64,000 nt of DNA, taken from Halorussus halophilus (GTDB lineage Archaea > Halobacteriota > Halobacteria > Halobacteriales > Haladaptataceae). Below are positions 52,051 through 60,770 of the stretch, one piece after another. The notes beneath the pieces are model-generated. The model did not search any database. It saw only the letters and a list, made by a program, of their open reading frames with translations, and had not been told where the DNA came from. How positions within the stretch are numbered: position 1 is the first letter of the stretch; every line of letters starts with the position of its first letter. Location: positions 1,302,001 through 1,366,000 of the forward strand of contig NZ_CP044523.1 in the NCBI RefSeq assembly GCF_008831545.1, read 5' to 3'. A program made the translations under genes and the position numbers.

Positions 52051-53155
52051 CTACGACACAGACGAAGCGACGAAGCGAGACGAGAACGACTCGAAGAAAA
52101 TCCTGACCGTCGTCGGTGCGCGCCCGCAGTTCATCAAGGCCGCGCCGGTTTCGCGCGAGGTCCGCAAGCGCCACGAGGAGGTGTTGGTCCACACGGGCCA
52201 GCACTACGACGAGGAGATGTCCGACGTGTTCTTCGAGGAGTTAGGCATTCCAGAGCCGGACCACAATTTGGGAGTCGGCTCCGACGACCACGGTGCACAG
52301 ACCGCCCGCATGCTGGTCGGTCTGGAAGAGTTGATTCTCGACGAAGACCCCGACGCGGTGCTGGTCTACGGCGACACCAACTCGACGCTCGCGGCTGCAA
52401 TCGCGGCCTCGAAGTTGGACACCGCGCTGGCCCACGTCGAGGCCGGTCTGCGGAGCTACAACCGCGAGATGCCCGAGGAAACCAATCGAGTGCTGACCGA
52501 CCACGCCTCGGACCTGCTGTTCGCGCCCTCCACGCGAGCAGTGGAGAATCTGGCCGCGGAAGGTATCGAACAAGGTGTCCACGACACCGGCGACGTAATG
52601 TGTGACGCCGTGCTGTTGGCGCGCGAGCAGGCCGCCGACCACTCGACAGTGCTGGACGAGGTGGGCGTCGAAGAAGGCGAGTTCGTCCTCGCCACGGTCC
52701 ACCGCGCGGCCAACACCGACGACCCCGAGCGACTCGCGTCGATTCTGGACGCGTTGGCCGACGACCCCCGAGAGGTCGTCTTGCCAGCACATCCTCGGAC
52801 AGTAAGTCGGATGGAAGAGTACGGTCTCTACGAAGAGGCCAAAGAACGACTCACTCTCACAGACCCGGTCGGCTACCTCGACTTCGTGCGCCTGCAGGAC
52901 GCCGCGGAAGTCGTCGCTACCGACTCGGGCGGTGTCCAGAAGGAGGCTTTCTTCCTCGACACGCCTTGCGTGACGATGCGCGAAGAGACCGAGTGGCGCG
53001 AGACGGTCGAAGCAGGCTGGAACCGCTTGGTCGGCGCAGACGGCGAGGCGATACGGCGCGCACTCTCAACCGCCGAGGCTCCCGCCGAGAAGCCGACGCC
53101 CTACGGCGACGGCACTGCCGCGGCGAACATCGCGGGCTTGCTCGACGATGTCTGA
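52043..53155 (+). CDS. UDP-GlcNAc 2-epimerase family protein (WecB/WbpI-like)
   Basis: This is a 370-residue non-hydrolysing 2-epimerase. VVGARPQFIKAAP near residue 18, HTGQHYDEEMSDVFF, YGDTNSTLAA, the catalytic-type HVEAGLRSYNREMPEE and ATDSGGVQKEAFFLDTPC cover the whole domain. In the proposed pathway it acts last (WbpI role), converting UDP-GlcNAc3NAcA to UDP-ManNAc3NAcA. WecB-type epimerisation of UDP-GlcNAc is the alternative. It overlaps the neighbouring genes by 8 bp each. Confidence 0.92.
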   Translation: MSDYDTDEATKRDENDSKKILTVVGARPQFIKAAPVSREVRKRHEEVLVHTGQHYDEEMSDVFFEELGIPEPDHNLGVGSDDHGAQTARMLVGLEELILDEDPDAVLVYGDTNSTLAAAIAASKLDTALAHVEAGLRSYNREMPEETNRVLTDHASDLLFAPSTRAVENLAAEGIEQGVHDTGDVMCDAVLLAREQAADHSTVLDEVGVEEGEFVLATVHRAANTDDPERLASILDALADDPREVVLPAHPRTVSRMEEYGLYEEAKERLTLTDPVGYLDFVRLQDAAEVVATDSGGVQKEAFFLDTPCVTMREETEWRETVEAGWNRLVGADGEAIRRALSTAEAPAEKPTPYGDGTAAANIAGLLDDV

Positions 53156-54155
53156 GTTCGAGTCCGCCCAAGCGGACGCCAAGGCCGCGCTCGATACCGA
53201 AGACGCGGAGTTCGCGGTACTCCTTACTCACGACGTTGACCGGCCGTACAAGACCGGGCAATCGCTGTACTACGCGCTCGCCGAGCGCGACCCGCGACAC
53301 CTGAAGGCGCTCCTCCCCGGTCAGAACCCGTGGTGGACCTTCGAGGACATCATGCAGTTGGAGGACGACCTCGGCGTTCGCTCGGCGTTCTACTTCCTGC
53401 GCGAACAGCACATCCTCGAACGGTCTCCGACGGACTGGCTCGACCCCTTCTACTGGGTGGAGTCGATGGGTCGCTACGAAGTCGAACGGACGGAACTAAC
53501 CGAACTGCTCGCTCGCCTCGACGGCGGGGACTGGGAGGTCGGACTTCACGGTTCGTACGATTCGTTTTCGGACCCCAATCGACTCTTCATGGAGAAGACG
53601 ACGCTCGAAGCCGCGCTCGGAAGTGAGGTGACGGGCGGTCGTCACCACCACTTGCGCCACGAACCGATGACGTGGGAGTACCACCGCGAGATGGGTCTGA
53701 AGTACGACGCAAGTCCGGGTTCGAGTAGCGAGTACGGCTTCGACCGTTATCACCCGTTTCGCCCCTTCGGCGACGAGTTCGTCGTCTTCCCGCTGACGCT
53801 GATGGAAATCGCGCTTCCAGACCCCGGCGAGCAGTTCGACGAAGCGTGGCGCGAGTGCGAACGACTGCTCGAAGAGGCCAGAGAGAACGGTGCCGTAATG
53901 TCAGTTCTGTGGCATCCGCGACTGTTCAACGACGACGACTTCCCGGGCTACCGGGAGTTGTACCGCAGACTCGTCGAGCGTGCGGTCGAGATGGGTGCGT
54001 GGGTCGGTCCGCCCGCCGACTTCTACGAGCGAATGGACCACCCCGACGGAGCTGGTGTGTCAGCACCTGACGCTGCCGACAAGCGGTCCCTACGCGCCGC
54101 GAAAGCGGAGAATAACAAAGTGCAAACCGACGCTACCACGGATTCAACAGGATGA
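53148..54155 (+). CDS. Polysaccharide deacetylase-like protein
   Basis: This 335-residue protein resembles the NodB/DUF7033-type deacetylases. LLTHDVDRPYK near residue 25 carries the metal Asp pair, GLHGSYDSF near residue 132 a histidine, and VTGGRHHHLRHEP near residue 160 a His cluster. The last conserved block is MSVLWHPRLFND. It probably removes N-acetyl groups from the glycan or its precursor, so it could expose free amines. No signal peptide is present, so it acts in the cytoplasm unless exported otherwise. The tail after residue 300 is disordered. It overlaps the next gene as ATGA. Confidence 0.78.
   Translation: MSEFESAQADAKAALDTEDAEFAVLLTHDVDRPYKTGQSLYYALAERDPRHLKALLPGQNPWWTFEDIMQLEDDLGVRSAFYFLREQHILERSPTDWLDPFYWVESMGRYEVERTELTELLARLDGGDWEVGLHGSYDSFSDPNRLFMEKTTLEAALGSEVTGGRHHHLRHEPMTWEYHREMGLKYDASPGSSSEYGFDRYHPFRPFGDEFVVFPLTLMEIALPDPGEQFDEAWRECERLLEEARENGAVMSVLWHPRLFNDDDFPGYRELYRRLVERAVEMGAWVGPPADFYERMDHPDGAGVSAPDAADKRSLRAAKAENNKVQTDATTDSTG
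54111..54120 (+). promoter_or_regulatory. TAACAAAG motif, site H
   Basis: AATAACAAAG lies inside the 3' end of the deacetylase gene, 32 nt before the ATG of the FemAB-like gene at 54152. It could be an internal promoter of the operon. Confidence 0.45.
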
Positions 54156-55240
54156 GAGTCGAGCAACTCGAACTGTCGGAGTGGGAGTCTGCACTGCCGA
54201 GTGACGGCTTCGAAGTGTTTCATCTGCCCGAGGCACTCGAAGTGCTAGACCGACACGTCGATGCAGAGATGAAGCTGTTCGGAGGATTCAAAGGAGAACA
54301 ACCGATCGCGCTGTTGCCGCTGTTCGTCCAGCGGCGCTCGGCGGCGATGGCGGTCACGTCGCCGCCGCCGGGGTACAACATCCCGCGCCTCGGTCCTATC
54401 ATGATGCCAACCAGTCCGAAGCGCCGCAAGCAGGAGAAAGTCAACCGCGAGTTCACCCAGAAAGTCTTAGACCAGATCGGCCCGGACATCGGACTCGAAC
54501 GGCGACTCGCGGACGTCGGCGTCCAGTCGCCGTTCGCCGACAAGGTGCTTGACCGGTTGGACGTGAACTCTCGGCTGATGCTGGTTCGCATCATCTGCAA
54601 CACCGACTACGGCGACCCCCGGCCGTTCGTCTGGAGCGACATCGACGTGGTACCGAGGTTCACCTACTTCGTGGACCTCTCTGGCGGCGACACCGACGCC
54701 ATCAAGCAGTCGTTCAGCAAGAGCCTCCGCCGGGACATCCGGGACGCCGAGGACCTCGACGTGACTATCGAGCGCGAGGGGTTGGATGGTGCCCGCGATA
54801 TCTATCAAGCGACCAAGCAGCGCTACGACGAGCAGGACGAACCGTTCGACCCGACGTGGGCGTACGTCCGGGACCTCTTCGAGTCGCTCGGCGAGCGAGC
54901 GCGGGCCTACGTCGCCCGCGACCCGGATGGTGAGTATCTCACTGGTATCACGACGCTCTACTCCAACGACACCGCCTACTTCTGGCAGGGCGGCACCAAG
55001 GGCATCTACGACGGGACCTCCGTGAATGGACTCGTTCACTGGCGACTGATGGAGGACATCGTAGAGGGCCCGCCTGTCGAGTCGGTGACGAAGTACGACC
55101 TCATGGGTGCGAACACCGAGCGACTCTGTAGCTACAAGGCGAAGTTCAGCGCGGAACTCGTTCCGTACTACCTCGTCGAGTCTGGCGGCACGGCGATGGA
55201 CGCCGCCAAGCACGCGTATCGGCTCACCCAACAGGGGTAG
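54152..55240 (+). CDS. FemAB/BioF2-like GNAT-fold transferase, paralog 2
   Basis: This is a 362-residue transferase with the same signatures as the protein at 41509: AYFWQGGTKGIYDGTSVNGLVHW near residue 270 and DLMGANTERLCSYKAKFSAEL near residue 310. The N-terminal lobe has SPPPGYNIPRLGPIMM, replacing the shorter SPAPELWVSYLGPAM of the paralog. It follows the deacetylase by overlap, so a deacetylate-then-acylate pair is plausible. The donor (acyl-CoA or aminoacyl-tRNA) cannot be told. Confidence 0.83.
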   Translation: MRVEQLELSEWESALPSDGFEVFHLPEALEVLDRHVDAEMKLFGGFKGEQPIALLPLFVQRRSAAMAVTSPPPGYNIPRLGPIMMPTSPKRRKQEKVNREFTQKVLDQIGPDIGLERRLADVGVQSPFADKVLDRLDVNSRLMLVRIICNTDYGDPRPFVWSDIDVVPRFTYFVDLSGGDTDAIKQSFSKSLRRDIRDAEDLDVTIEREGLDGARDIYQATKQRYDEQDEPFDPTWAYVRDLFESLGERARAYVARDPDGEYLTGITTLYSNDTAYFWQGGTKGIYDGTSVNGLVHWRLMEDIVEGPPVESVTKYDLMGANTERLCSYKAKFSAELVPYYLVESGGTAMDAAKHAYRLTQQG

Positions 55241-55362
55241 AGCGGTTCACTCAGCAGAATAGTGGTGGCCGCTCCGCTACTGAAGTGCTATGTTTCGGGG
55301 GAGATTCGAAACGGAGAGCCGAGCAATCAACGAGGCCGCTACGGGACCGAGTACCGCGCCCG

Positions 55363-55527
55363 CTACGCCATCGCGGCGAGTTCTACGTTGTCGTCGGACT
55401 GAATCCACGCGCTGTTGTTCTGCGTGTCGTAGATGACGACCGCTCCTTGCTCGTCGCTGAACGAGGCGTACCGTTCGTCGGTGGGGAACTTCTGCATTCG
55501 GTCACTGTTTTCGTATTTCGTGGTCAT
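55363..55527 (-). CDS. DUF7331-like small protein
   Basis: This is a 54-residue protein. After MTTKYENSDRMQKFPTDE, the core YASFSDEQGAVVIYDTQNNSAWIQSDDNVEL ends in AAMA. The VVIYDTQNxxAWIQSD block matches the tiny Halobacteria family I know as DUF7331. Function is unknown. It lies antisense in the gap between the amino-sugar operon and the next one. Confidence 0.68.
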   Translation of the reverse strand: MTTKYENSDRMQKFPTDERYASFSDEQGAVVIYDTQNNSAWIQSDDNVELAAMA

Positions 55528-55742
55528 TGGTCTCGCCCACTTGGGGGGAAGCGGGTTTCTATCGGTAACTTACTACCGGACACTGATAAGCCTTCCCACA
55601 CCGGAGAGATTCGTCGCTCTCACTCTCCCCTCACGGACTCTGCATCTATCGTTTCGCGTATCTACACCCACTCGCTGGCACGCTTGCAACAGTTGTCGCC
55701 TCCCCCTGCAACGGTTCTCCCGGACCCTACCCGCTCGCAGGC

Positions 55743-55756
55743 GGCGTATAACAAAG
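55743..55756 (+). promoter_or_regulatory. TAACAAAG motif, site E
   Basis: GGCGTATAACAAAG, followed by GCCG, ends 35 nt before ATG 55791 of the membrane protein gene. Confidence 0.65.
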
Positions 55757-55790
55757 GCCGAATCTGGGGTACGAGACCAGTAACGTCCCT

Positions 55791-57587
55791 ATGACTACGG
55801 ACACGCACGTCTTCGAGAGAGGGGAGAAGGCCGCACTCCTCGTCGGGTTCGTTTCGCTCGCCGCCGCGGTGGTACTCGCACGCGGGTCGCCACCGGAGGG
55901 CTACGAGTTGTCGATTTACGGCGCGACGCCGCTCGCCTTTTGGGTCGGCGCAGGAGCCGCGCTGCTGGTGTCGGTCGTCGTCTCGCTCACCGGGAGCGGA
56001 CGCGCCCGAAAGCTGGGGCTGTTCCTCGGCGGGACCGCGATGCTCGCCGTCGCCTCGCTTCCCGTAATTCGCTCGTACTACTTCTTCGGCGCGGGCGACT
56101 CGCTGACCCACCTCGGGTGGGCGAAAGATATCGCCGCAGGTCGGCTCTCGGTCCTCGACCTGCTCTACCCCGGCACGCACACCGTCGCGGTGTTCCTCGC
56201 GGATTTGACCGGGATGGAACTGCACCGCGCACTGTTGGTGATGGTGATGGTGTTCACCGCAGTGTTCTTGCTGTTCCTCCCGCTGGCGACGTGGACGATT
56301 ACCCGCGACCGCCGCGCGACGACGCTCGCGGCGTTCAGCGGGTTCCTCTTCCTGCCGATAAACAACATCAGCGTCTTCGAGATGGCTCATCCGACTTCCC
56401 AAGCCATCCTCTTCCTGCCGTTCGTCCTCTACCTGCTCGCGAGATACGTCGTCGATACAGGCCGCGACGAGTTGCCGGTCGGGACGCCCGAGGGCGCACT
56501 GCTCGCGCTAGCGTCCGTGGCTATCGTCCTCGTCCACCCTCAGCAGGCCGCGAACGTCCTGCTCGTCTTCGGGGCAGTTCTCCTGCTCCAAATCGCCGCC
56601 AGATGGCTCGGGACCGCCGAGCGCGACCACCGGCTGCTCGCACTCCAGACGCTGTTCATCGGCGTCGTGTTCGCGCTGTGGGCACCGCGGCACGAGCGCA
56701 CCTCGGGCGCGACGAGCGCGCTGGTGAACATGATACTGGAAGGGCCGAACGCCGCCAGCGACATCGGCGCACAAGCGGTGTCACTCTCAGCCATCGGTGG
56801 CAGTCTGGGGCTGATTTTCGCCAAACTGTTCCTCGTCAGTGTCGTCTTCTGTGCGCTCGCGGCACTGCTCGTGGTGGTCAGCGCACGTGGCCGCATCGAG
56901 GACCCCGACACGGCGGCGTTCGCGCGCTACTTCGGCCTCGGACTGGTGCCACTGCTCGGCCTGTTCAGTGCCTACCTGATAGTGAGCTACGAGCAACTGC
57001 ACTTCCGGCAACTCGGTTTCGTCATGGTGCTGGTGACGATTCTCGGCGCGGTGGCACTCGCCCGCGGGATGGACACTCTCGGTCGGCGCGCCTCGTCGGG
57101 GACTGTTCACGCAGTCGTCGGGGTGGTCGTCGCCGTTCTGCTCGTCGCCTCGATACCGACAGTGTACGAGTCGCCGTACATGTACCAAGGGTCGAGCCAC
57201 GTCACGGCCGCACAACTGAACGGCTACGACACTGCCTTCGACCACACCGGCCAGCTTCGCATCCTCGGCCTCCGTGGGTCAGGCGAACGCTACGCCGACG
57301 CCGTCTTCGGCTACGAGAAGAGTCGCACGGCACCAGCAACTGCACCGAGTCTCTACACGTCGAACCAGAGTCTGACGGCCGAGAACTTCACCGCTGACAG
57401 AGTACGAGACGCCTACGGCGGTCGGTATCTAGCGTACACCGACGCGGCAAGACAGGAGGAGGTACGCGTCTACAAGGAGCTACGGTTCCCCGAATCCGGC
57501 TTCCGGTCGCTCGACTCGACCCCCGGACTGAACCGCGTCCAAGCGAACGGGGGCTTCCAACTGTACCGCATCAACGGCACGAGGTAA
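55791..57587 (+). CDS. Large polytopic membrane protein, possible GT-C glycosyltransferase or polymerase
   Basis: This is a 598-residue protein with 11-13 hydrophobic segments to about residue 450 and a soluble C-terminus with N-glycosylation sequons (NQS, NFT, NGT). YYFFGAGDSLTHLGWAKDIAAG near residue 103 has an acidic loop between helices. This is the place of the catalytic Asp in GT-C enzymes, and LLYPGTHTVAVF follows. It could be a lipid-sugar-dependent glycosyltransferase or the polymerase of this locus. That is inference from topology only. A flippase gene starts 4 bp downstream. Confidence 0.78.
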   Translation: MTTDTHVFERGEKAALLVGFVSLAAAVVLARGSPPEGYELSIYGATPLAFWVGAGAALLVSVVVSLTGSGRARKLGLFLGGTAMLAVASLPVIRSYYFFGAGDSLTHLGWAKDIAAGRLSVLDLLYPGTHTVAVFLADLTGMELHRALLVMVMVFTAVFLLFLPLATWTITRDRRATTLAAFSGFLFLPINNISVFEMAHPTSQAILFLPFVLYLLARYVVDTGRDELPVGTPEGALLALASVAIVLVHPQQAANVLLVFGAVLLLQIAARWLGTAERDHRLLALQTLFIGVVFALWAPRHERTSGATSALVNMILEGPNAASDIGAQAVSLSAIGGSLGLIFAKLFLVSVVFCALAALLVVVSARGRIEDPDTAAFARYFGLGLVPLLGLFSAYLIVSYEQLHFRQLGFVMVLVTILGAVALARGMDTLGRRASSGTVHAVVGVVVAVLLVASIPTVYESPYMYQGSSHVTAAQLNGYDTAFDHTGQLRILGLRGSGERYADAVFGYEKSRTAPATAPSLYTSNQSLTAENFTADRVRDAYGGRYLAYTDAARQEEVRVYKELRFPESGFRSLDSTPGLNRVQANGGFQLYRINGTR

Positions 57588-57591
57588 CTAC

Positions 57592-59058
57592 ATGGACCTG
57601 AAGAAAATCTCGAAGGGCCTCAAAGCGACCGTCGGCGCGCGCACGCTCCACATGGCGGCCAGCGGGTTGCTGACGTTCGTCCTCGCTCGGTTTCTGCTCG
57701 GCCAGACCGAGTACGGTCTGCTCGGCTCTGCACTGGCGGTGCTGGGCGTCGCCCAACTGTTCGGCGACCTCGGCGTCGGCAAGTCCGCCGCGAAGTTCGT
57801 CACCGAGTACAAGGAGAAAGACCCGGGACAAGTGCCCCACATCTTGCGCGCGGCAATCGGCTTCCGACTCGCCGCTGCCGCGCTCGTCGGCGGCGCGTTC
57901 GTCCTGTTCGGCGGCCCAATCGCGCGCCTCGTGGGGCAGTCCGACATCGCGCCACTGCTGGCGCTCGGTGCCGGCTACGTCGCGGTCCACTCGCTGTTCA
58001 CGTTCTCGATGGTCCTCTTCCAGGGCTACAACCGAGTCGATTACAGCGCGCTCATTCGGGCCGTCGGAACGGTGGGCAGACTCCTGCTCGCCGTCGTCGG
58101 AGTCGTCCTGCTCGGTGGTGCAGTGGGCGCGCTCGCGGGCTACATCGTCGGATACGGTGTCGGCGCACTCGTCGGTCTCTACCTGCTGTACCGACACTGC
58201 TACCGCGAAACCGAACCTGCCGAATCGATGGAGGACGGACTCGCACGCAGGGTCATCCGGTACAGCGTGCCGCTGACCGCGACTCGGGGGGCGAACGTCC
58301 TCGACAAGCGCGTGGACGTGATTCTCGTCGGCTACTTCATGAACCCGGTCGCAGTGGGGTACTACTACCTCGCCAAGCAGATCGTCGGGTTCATCCAGAC
58401 GCCCGCGGCCGCGATGGGGTTCAGCATCTCGCCAACCTACGGCGAGGAGAAGGCCGCTGGCGACACCTCGCGGGCGGCTAGCCTCTACGAGACGACGCTT
58501 CGCCACACCTTGCTCCTCTACGTGCCCGCCGCGGCCGGGATGGTGCTGGTGGCAGAACCCGCGCTCCGACTCGTCTTCGGGCCCGAGTGGGCACCGGCGG
58601 CCCCCGTCCTGCAAGTGTTCTCGGCGTACGTCGTCCTCCAGGCAGTCTCGTACATCACGAGCGACGCGCTGGACTTCCTCGGCCGAGCGACCGAACGTGC
58701 CTACGCGAAAGGGATTACGTCGGTCGCCAACTTCCTGCTCAACCTGCTGTTGATTCCGACCTTCGGCGTGGCGGGCGCGGCGGCCGCGACGGTCGTCACG
58801 TTCGCGGGCTACACCGGCGTGAATCTCTGGGTCATCCACAGTGAACTTTCGCTCCCGCTCGGTCGCATCCTCCGGCACCTCGCCGCAGTCGTGACAGTGA
58901 CGGCCGCGATGTCGGCCGCGGTGTGGATGGCACTCTCCGCGACCCCCGGGGCGATTGCGGTCGTCGTCGCCATCCCACTCGGTATCGCCGTGTGGGCTGG
59001 CCTCTCGATTCTCGGTGGCCTGCTCGACCCGAAGCGCGTCACCGCGTTCTTGGCGTGA
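57592..59058 (+). CDS. Oligosaccharide flippase (Wzx/MATE-like)
   Basis: This is a 488-residue MOP-superfamily transporter with about 14 spans. KATVGARTLHMAASGLLTFVLARFL near its start, FGDLGVGKSAAKFV near residue 64 and VLDKRVDVILVGYFMNPVAVGYYYLAKQI near residue 235 are typical of Wzx-type flippases. It should move the lipid-linked repeat unit to the outer face. It is co-transcribed with the preceding membrane protein. Confidence 0.88.
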   Translation: MDLKKISKGLKATVGARTLHMAASGLLTFVLARFLLGQTEYGLLGSALAVLGVAQLFGDLGVGKSAAKFVTEYKEKDPGQVPHILRAAIGFRLAAAALVGGAFVLFGGPIARLVGQSDIAPLLALGAGYVAVHSLFTFSMVLFQGYNRVDYSALIRAVGTVGRLLLAVVGVVLLGGAVGALAGYIVGYGVGALVGLYLLYRHCYRETEPAESMEDGLARRVIRYSVPLTATRGANVLDKRVDVILVGYFMNPVAVGYYYLAKQIVGFIQTPAAAMGFSISPTYGEEKAAGDTSRAASLYETTLRHTLLLYVPAAAGMVLVAEPALRLVFGPEWAPAAPVLQVFSAYVVLQAVSYITSDALDFLGRATERAYAKGITSVANFLLNLLLIPTFGVAGAAAATVVTFAGYTGVNLWVIHSELSLPLGRILRHLAAVVTVTAAMSAAVWMALSATPGAIAVVVAIPLGIAVWAGLSILGGLLDPKRVTAFLA

Positions 59059-59108
59059 AGTTCAACCCTTTATTCCGCCAGAAGGCTCGGCCTACACCTG
59101 CGAAAACG

Positions 59109-59121
59109 GGCCATAACAAAG
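59109..59121 (+). promoter_or_regulatory. TAACAAAG motif, site G
   Basis: GGCCATAACAAAG lies 19 nt before the GTG at 59140 and 61 nt before the ATG at 59182 of the third phosphohydrolase gene. Confidence 0.6.
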
Positions 59122-59139
59122 GGATTTAGCGCCCTTTCA

Positions 59140-60765
59140 GTGGACAACGACGGGCGGCGTTCGCTGCTCGTTCTACTATCCATGACGAAGAAACCTACCG
59201 ACGCGAACCGGGCGTTCGTTCTGGGACTCGACGGTGTACCGTGGTATCTCATCGAGGGGTGGGTCGAAGACGGGGAACTCCCGAACTTCGCGCGCCTCGT
59301 CGATGAGGGCGCGGCCGGACCGCTCGAAAGCACGATGCCCCCGACGACGGCGCTCGCGTGGCCCTCCATCGCCACCGGAACGTGGGCCGACAAGCACGGC
59401 GTCTACTCCTTCCGAGGCGTGCAGTCAGACTACACCCACAAGATGAGCACCAGCAACGACGTCGCTCGCCCGGAACTCTGGGACATGCTCGGTCCGTCCG
59501 TGGTCGCCAACGTGCCGATGACTTACCCGGCCGACGATATCGACGGGAAACTCGTGACGGGGATGATGACCCCTGAAATCGGCGAGGGGTTCACGCATCC
59601 ACCTGAGCTACAGGACGAAATTCTCGAACGGATTCCGAACTACCAAATCGGCCTCTCGTGGGAGCAGTACCACGACAAGGAAGCGGAGTTCGTGGACGAC
59701 CTCGCGGAACTGGTCACGTCCAGACGGAAACTCCTGCGACAACTGATGGAGACCGACGACTGGCGACTCTTCTTCTTCGTGTTCACCGCGCCGGACAGAC
59801 TCCAGCACCTCATCTGGGACATGGACGTACTGCTCGGCCACTACCGCGAGATTGACGACGCGCTCGGCGAGGTACTCGACTACGTGGAGGAGAAGGACGC
59901 GAACCTCTTCGTCGTCTCCGACCACGGGTTCGGCCCGGTCGATACCTACGTCCACGTCAACACTTTCCTGGAACGCGAAGGCTACCTCACGCGGAAAGGC
60001 GGCTCCGGTCGCGGCACGCTCCAGAAACTCGGTCTCGACAAGGACCGCGTCCGAAACGTCATCAACGGCATCGGCATCGACGAGAAGACGCTGTACAATC
60101 ACCTCCCGGACTCGTTGGTCGAGTCCGTCGCCTCGCAGGTGCCGGGCACCCACGAACTGTTCGACGTGGACTTCTCGGAGACGGTGGCGTTCACCCACGG
60201 CGCGGGCAACCTCTACATCAACCACGACGGGAAGTTCGACAACGGCGTCGTCTCGGCTTCGGAAGTTCCCGAAGTGAAGGCCGAGATACGCGCTCGCCTC
60301 GAAGGCCTCACCGACCCGCAGACCGGCGAGGCGATACTGAACGTCTACGACGGCGACGACCTCTTCGAGACCGACCCCAAGTCGCCGGACCTCGTGGTAC
60401 GGGCCGAACACGGCTACCTCACCGCGAACTCGCTCACCCACAAGGTGTTCCGCGACAGCACCATGGACGCGACGCACCGAAGTGAGGGGGTGTTCCTCGC
60501 GTGGGGACCGTCCATCGACGCCGGAAGCACGCCGGAAGACGCCAACGTCACCGACGTGGCACCGACAGTTCTCCACAGCGTCGGCGAAGCAGTTCCGAAC
60601 GGTGCCGACGGCCGGGTCCTCTCGGAAGTGTTCGACCCTAACTCCAGAGCGGCCAAGCGTGCCGTCTCGCGGCGCGACTACGCCGACTCGGGTCCACGTG
60701 ACGCCGTCGAGGCCGACTTCGAGGACGTGGAAGCTCGACTGCAGGGTCTCGGCTACATGGATTAG
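59140..60765 (+). CDS. Alkaline-phosphatase-superfamily phosphohydrolase, paralog 3
   Basis: This is a member of the same family as the genes at 39503 and 42531. Motifs are FVLGLDGVPWYL, TMPPTTALAWPSIATG, FTAPDRLQHLIWDMD and VVSDHGFGPVDTYVH, with an EHGYLTANSL block near the end. The C-terminal EARLQGLGYMD echoes EERLSDLGYI and EARLADLGYL of the other two, so all three end in the same short tail. The start is either GTG 59140 (541 residues) or ATG 59182 (MTKKPTDANRAF, 527 residues). The latter matches the paralogs better. Confidence 0.87.
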   Translation: MDNDGRRSLLVLLSMTKKPTDANRAFVLGLDGVPWYLIEGWVEDGELPNFARLVDEGAAGPLESTMPPTTALAWPSIATGTWADKHGVYSFRGVQSDYTHKMSTSNDVARPELWDMLGPSVVANVPMTYPADDIDGKLVTGMMTPEIGEGFTHPPELQDEILERIPNYQIGLSWEQYHDKEAEFVDDLAELVTSRRKLLRQLMETDDWRLFFFVFTAPDRLQHLIWDMDVLLGHYREIDDALGEVLDYVEEKDANLFVVSDHGFGPVDTYVHVNTFLEREGYLTRKGGSGRGTLQKLGLDKDRVRNVINGIGIDEKTLYNHLPDSLVESVASQVPGTHELFDVDFSETVAFTHGAGNLYINHDGKFDNGVVSASEVPEVKAEIRARLEGLTDPQTGEAILNVYDGDDLFETDPKSPDLVVRAEHGYLTANSLTHKVFRDSTMDATHRSEGVFLAWGPSIDAGSTPEDANVTDVAPTVLHSVGEAVPNGADGRVLSEVFDPNSRAAKRAVSRRDYADSGPRDAVEADFEDVEARLQGLGYMD

Positions 60766-60770
60766 TGGGG

